From the NCBI GenBank assembly GCA_036946625.1, contig JAQIIU010000002.1, forward strand, positions 1,532,001 through 1,596,000: a stretch of DNA of 64,000 nt. Direction: 5' to 3'. The notes under the pieces are model-generated. The model saw only the letters and a program-made list of their open reading frames with translations. It did not search any database and was not told the origin of the DNA. A program made the translations under genes and the position numbers. This document shows positions 61,339 to 64,000 of this stretch, in pieces (position 1 is the first letter of the stretch; the number at the start of each line of letters is the position of its first letter). The DNA comes from Methylorubrum populi (lineage in GTDB: Bacteria; Pseudomonadota; Alphaproteobacteria; Rhizobiales; Beijerinckiaceae).

Positions 61339-61809
61339 ACGGTTCAAAGTAGCAGGTCCGATCATCGCTTCAACGCGGCAGATCAAGGGATCGACGCGCC
61401 GTATCTCCGATCTCTGCGGAGCGACGTCACGGCGCGGTTGCCCGCGGCGGCGCAGACATCTACATCGGCCCTCCCCGCAACCGAGGCGCCCGATGGTTTC
61501 GCGAGCCCTCTCGGGCCGGCGTGGCGGCGGGGCCGGCAGTGACGGGGCGGTGCGGACCAGTTCTCTGCGCCGTTCCTGTGACGCTCAGTGGGCCGAGCGG
61601 CTGTCGGTGCGTCGGGAGCACGGGGAACAGGAACCGCGATCCCGGCGCATGGCCCACCTGTCGGTTTTCCGCCGGCCACGATCCGGCATGCGTCGGGACG
61701 GCCGCGGGGTTCCCGGGCTCCGGCGCGAGAACCGTTAACGATCTTTCTCAAGGGAAAGCGAACCGGTCGCGTGCAATCTTTTCGGACCTTATCGCTAAAA
61801 GGTTCCACC
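61339..61809. other. Intergenic stretch with no recognised feature
   Basis: 471 bases between the divergent antitoxin and hypothetical genes. Several short open frames exist on both strands, none with a good start signal or family resemblance. The last 70 bases are richer in A+T (CGTTAACGATCTTTCTC, CTTATCGCTAAAAGG) and probably hold the promoter of the next gene. Confidence 0.5.
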
Positions 61810-62109
61810 ATGTCCCATTCCGGCAGAGCCCGCGCCGCCGCCCGCCAGTACCTGCCGGAATCGAAGCTGGAAGACCTCGCCAGCAGCCTGAGGCGGCTCG
61901 CCAACCATCGCGGCCTCGTCCGCAGCGAGATCGCCAGTCCGATGCTGCTGCGCCTGCTGCCGCCGCCCCGGCGCGCCGAGCAGAAGAGCTACGAGGCCGA
62001 CCTGCGCCAGCGCCTCGCCGACGCCAATCTCGACGCACCCCGCATCGCCTATCTCATGGCCGACGCCGAGCGGGAGATCGCGGTCGCCCATACACGGCTG
62101 TCGGGCTGA
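61810..62109 (+). CDS. Hypothetical protein
   Basis: I do not recognise this 99-residue protein. It is soluble, helical and basic, with no signal peptide: ARAAARQYLPESKLEDLASSLRRLANHRG, then LLRLLPPPRRAEQKSYEADLRQRLADANLDAPRIAYLMADAEREIAVAH. Start ATG at 61810 follows AAAAGG. It converges on ppx, with 59 bases between stops. The even amphipathic pattern and a plausible start speak for a real gene. Confidence 0.6.
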   Translation: MSHSGRARAAARQYLPESKLEDLASSLRRLANHRGLVRSEIASPMLLRLLPPPRRAEQKSYEADLRQRLADANLDAPRIAYLMADAEREIAVAHTRLSG

Positions 62110-62168
62110 GCCGGCCCGTCAGCGAAAAGCGGCGATACCGAAGCGAACAGTCACCGGGCCGACACCGG

Positions 62169-63665
62169 TCAGGCGACCTCGACCCGCCCGTCGAGGCCGA
62201 TCAGGCGGCCGAGGCCACGCACCCGGTTCAGCAGACGCTCGCCATTGAGCTCGGCCCATTCGGCCGGCAGGCGCAGCACCACCTTGCCGTCCTCCACCGC
62301 GAGCGGCATCCGCTTGAGCGGCCCCTCCATCCCGGCCGAGACCGGGAAGGCCACGCGCATCAGCGCGCCGACGAGGCGGGCGCGGTCGAACAGGCGGGGA
62401 CCGGCGAGCGCCCGCAGGGTCGGGCTCGCCCGTTCCGGCGCCACGCCCTCGTGGCGGAAATAGCCCGACAGGGCGAGATAGGCGCGGCCGGGATGGTCGA
62501 TCCCGGCGAAGGCGGCGTTGGCGATCACGTTGAGGCTCTGCTCGCCGCGATAGTCGGGATGGGCCCGCCAGCCGATATCCGAGAGCAGGCAGGCGGCGTG
62601 GCGCAGGCGCCGCTCGCCCGCGGTCTCCGGGCCGTCGAGGGTGGCGATGAAGTGGTCGGTCCAGTCGCGCAGTTCCTCGCCGTGGCCGGGGGAGCGGGCG
62701 CGCTGCCCGTTCAGCGCCTGCGCCGCGACGATCAGCGGATCGGTGAGTCGGGCCTCGCGGTCGAGCTGCTCGAACAGCAGCCCCTCGCGCACGCCGGAGG
62801 CGGAGATGGCGATCTCGCGGGGGCGCCCCAGCCGGATGATCTCCTCCAGCACCACGGCGCCGAAGGCCAGCAGCGGCCGGCGCGCCTCGGAGATGGTCTC
62901 GACCTCCTGCAGGGTCGCGGCGTCGCTCGCCTCGACCATTTCGAGGAAGCTCAGCTCGTCGGAGGGCTCGACCGCGTAGCCGTGCATGACGTGGAGCGGG
63001 TAGCCGCGCGCCGCCTGATGCAGCCGTGCCAGCGCCCGCCACGTGCCGCCGACCGCGTAGAACGAGCGCCCGCGCAGGGTGTCGAGCTGCGGCTCGGCCT
63101 TCTTCAGGTGCTCCCGCGCGAGCTTGCGCGCCTTCTTCAGCGAGCCCTCCGAGAGATCCTGAAGAGCGAGTCCCCCGAGCGGCATGGTCACGCCCTGGCC
63201 GACGGTGGTGCCGTTGACGTCGACGAGTTCGAGCGAGCCGCCGCCGAGATCGCCCACCACGCCGTCGGGCGCGTAGAAGCCGGAGACGACGCCGAGCGCC
63301 GACAGCTCCGCCTCGCGCCGGCCGGAGAGAAGCTGGATGTCCTGGCCGAGCGCCGCGCGCGCCGCTTCCAGGAAGGCCGGGCCGTTGGCCGCGTCCCGGG
63401 CGGCGGCCGTCGCCAGCACGAAGATGCGGGCGATCCGCATCGTGTCGCACAGGACGCGGAAGCGGCGCAAAGCGGTCAGCGCCCGCTGCACCGCATCCTC
63501 GTTGAGGCGCCCCGTGGAGAAGACGCTGCGGCCGAGCCCGCACAGCACCTTCTCGTTGTAGAGCGGCGTCGGCGCCCGCTGCAGCCCGTCATAGGCGACG
63601 AGCCGCACGGAATTCGAGCCGATATCGATGATCGCGACGGGGCTGGGCGTCTGTGCGGTCGTCAT
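62169..63665 (-). CDS. ppx: Exopolyphosphatase, Ppx/GppA family
   Basis: 498 residues. Removes terminal phosphate from polyphosphate or converts pppGpp to ppGpp. The actin-like fold is clear: VAIIDIGSNSVRLVAYDG, LATAAARDAANGPAFL, SGRREAELSALGV, VGDLGGGSLELVDV and AVGGTWRALARLH. The C-terminal part is an HD-type helical domain (AACLLSDIGWRAHPDYRGEQ). The ATG at 63665 places the first motif at residue 10. The end of ppk lies upstream on the same strand, 189 bases away, so polyphosphate synthesis and breakdown genes are adjacent. Confidence 0.94.
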   Translation of the reverse strand: MTTAQTPSPVAIIDIGSNSVRLVAYDGLQRAPTPLYNEKVLCGLGRSVFSTGRLNEDAVQRALTALRRFRVLCDTMRIARIFVLATAAARDAANGPAFLEAARAALGQDIQLLSGRREAELSALGVVSGFYAPDGVVGDLGGGSLELVDVNGTTVGQGVTMPLGGLALQDLSEGSLKKARKLAREHLKKAEPQLDTLRGRSFYAVGGTWRALARLHQAARGYPLHVMHGYAVEPSDELSFLEMVEASDAATLQEVETISEARRPLLAFGAVVLEEIIRLGRPREIAISASGVREGLLFEQLDREARLTDPLIVAAQALNGQRARSPGHGEELRDWTDHFIATLDGPETAGERRLRHAACLLSDIGWRAHPDYRGEQSLNVIANAAFAGIDHPGRAYLALSGYFRHEGVAPERASPTLRALAGPRLFDRARLVGALMRVAFPVSAGMEGPLKRMPLAVEDGKVVLRLPAEWAELNGERLLNRVRGLGRLIGLDGRVEVA

Positions 63666-63735
63666 GGAGGCCGGCCGTTCGGCGGAGTGGGCGAGCGTCA
63701 GGTGCGGACGTGTCGGACCCATGCATCCCCCATTT

Positions 63736-63785
63736 GAGCGCATCGTCCCGAAAGCCGGAAACCACCTTTCGGGACGATGCTCTAG
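63736..63785. repeat. Short palindromic repeat family D, copy 3
   Basis: GCATCGTCCCGAAA and TTTCGGGACGATGC are perfect 14-base arms around CCGGAAACCACC-type loop sequence, flanked by GAGC and GCTCTAGG. It lies between ppk and ppx and could form a stable mRNA hairpin between them. Confidence 0.75.
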
Positions 63786-63853
63786 GACGGCGCCCCGCGC
63801 CGGGAGCGCCCACGTTCGTGCCGGGCGGGTCGCCCGCCCGGCGCAGCCCGTCG

Positions 63854-64000
63854 TCAGGACCGCTGCGAGCGGCGGCTGAGCGCCCGCGGGCTCGATTTCT
63901 TCGACGACTTGCCGCGCCCGGACAGGCTCGGATTCGTCATGAAATACTTGTGGGCGTTGAACGGTTCCTCCCCTTCCGCGGGGCCGATCCGCTCGCTGGC
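63854..64000 (-). CDS. ppk: Polyphosphate kinase, C-terminal end (partial)
   Basis: The last 48 codons of a gene that enters from beyond the window. The tail reads [19 protein letters not shown], then [15 protein letters not shown] and a basic end RRSQRS. G-E-E-P-F-N-x-H and N-P-S-L-S-G-R-G are the tail pattern I recall for PPK1 of Rhizobiales. Position directly upstream of ppx on the same strand supports the call. Domains and active-site His are outside the window. Confidence 0.72.
   Translation of the reverse strand, partial: ASERIGPAEGEEPFNAHKYFMTNPSLSGRGKSSKKSSPRALSRRSQRS

Overview
The window is about 70% G+C chromosomal DNA from an alphaproteobacterium. It is most likely a member of the Hyphomicrobiales close to Methylobacterium/Methylorubrum. 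The evidence is the aroA-cmk pair divergent from a FYDLN-acid (TIGR02300) protein, a DUF3126 gene, a BzdR/BoxR-type XRE-shikimate kinase regulator, a YdeP-type molybdoenzyme with a small partner gene that matches the fdh4AB layout of Methylobacterium formate dehydrogenase 4, and the ppx-ppk order. The genus is an inference from gene content; no search was run.

Layout. 1-2.6 kb: a heavy-metal RND efflux pair (permease cut by the window edge, plus adaptor) and tRNA-Thr(UGU). 2.7-3.4 kb: an EAL-domain pseudogene and a palindromic repeat. 3.5-8.9 kb: DUF167, cmk-aroA, FYDLN-acid protein, a ferredoxin-reductase-like flavoprotein with a sulfite-oxidase-like Mo protein, and a membrane protein. 9-12.6 kb: a siderophore receptor and PepSY reductase-type membrane protein (iron acquisition). 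13-18.3 kb: XRE-shikimate kinase regulator, cysE, DUF3126, a small membrane protein, an S24 repressor, DUF952-pyrD. 19-24 kb: fdh4AB-like pair and, tail to tail, a ZnuD-like TonB receptor with a palindromic operator. 24-34.8 kb: ftsK, a beta-barrel porin, amtB-glnK with a sigma-54-like promoter, tesB, a UbiH-like monooxygenase and a fumarate-reductase-family flavoprotein.

35-44.2 kb is a tightly packed housekeeping cluster on the + strand: frr, uppS, cdsA, dxr, rseP, bamA, lpxD (ribosome recycling, isoprenoids, phospholipid and outer-membrane assembly). The usual upstream half of this cluster, rpsB-tsf-pyrH, lies at 49.8-52.8 kb on the - strand, as expected if the intervening block had inverted. 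Between them lie a WcbI-like protein with a tyrosine phosphatase, a GNAT acetyltransferase, an MFS permease and pyrophosphatase. 52.9-64 kb carries a chemotaxis receptor, a CoA-transferase with an unusual C-terminal extension, an IS4-family insertion sequence inside an older palindromic repeat, an aspartate aminotransferase, a VapC/Phd toxin-antitoxin pair, a hypothetical gene and ppx followed by the end of ppk.

Intergenic spaces hold several families of dispersed palindromic repeats (REP/MITE-like). These repeats, the IS nested in one of them, the split housekeeping cluster, the 18-bp operator in front of the TonB receptor and the fdh4-type pair are the points most worth following up. I did not find a CRISPR array, an rRNA gene, a prophage, or a clear multi-gene defence or secondary-metabolite system.
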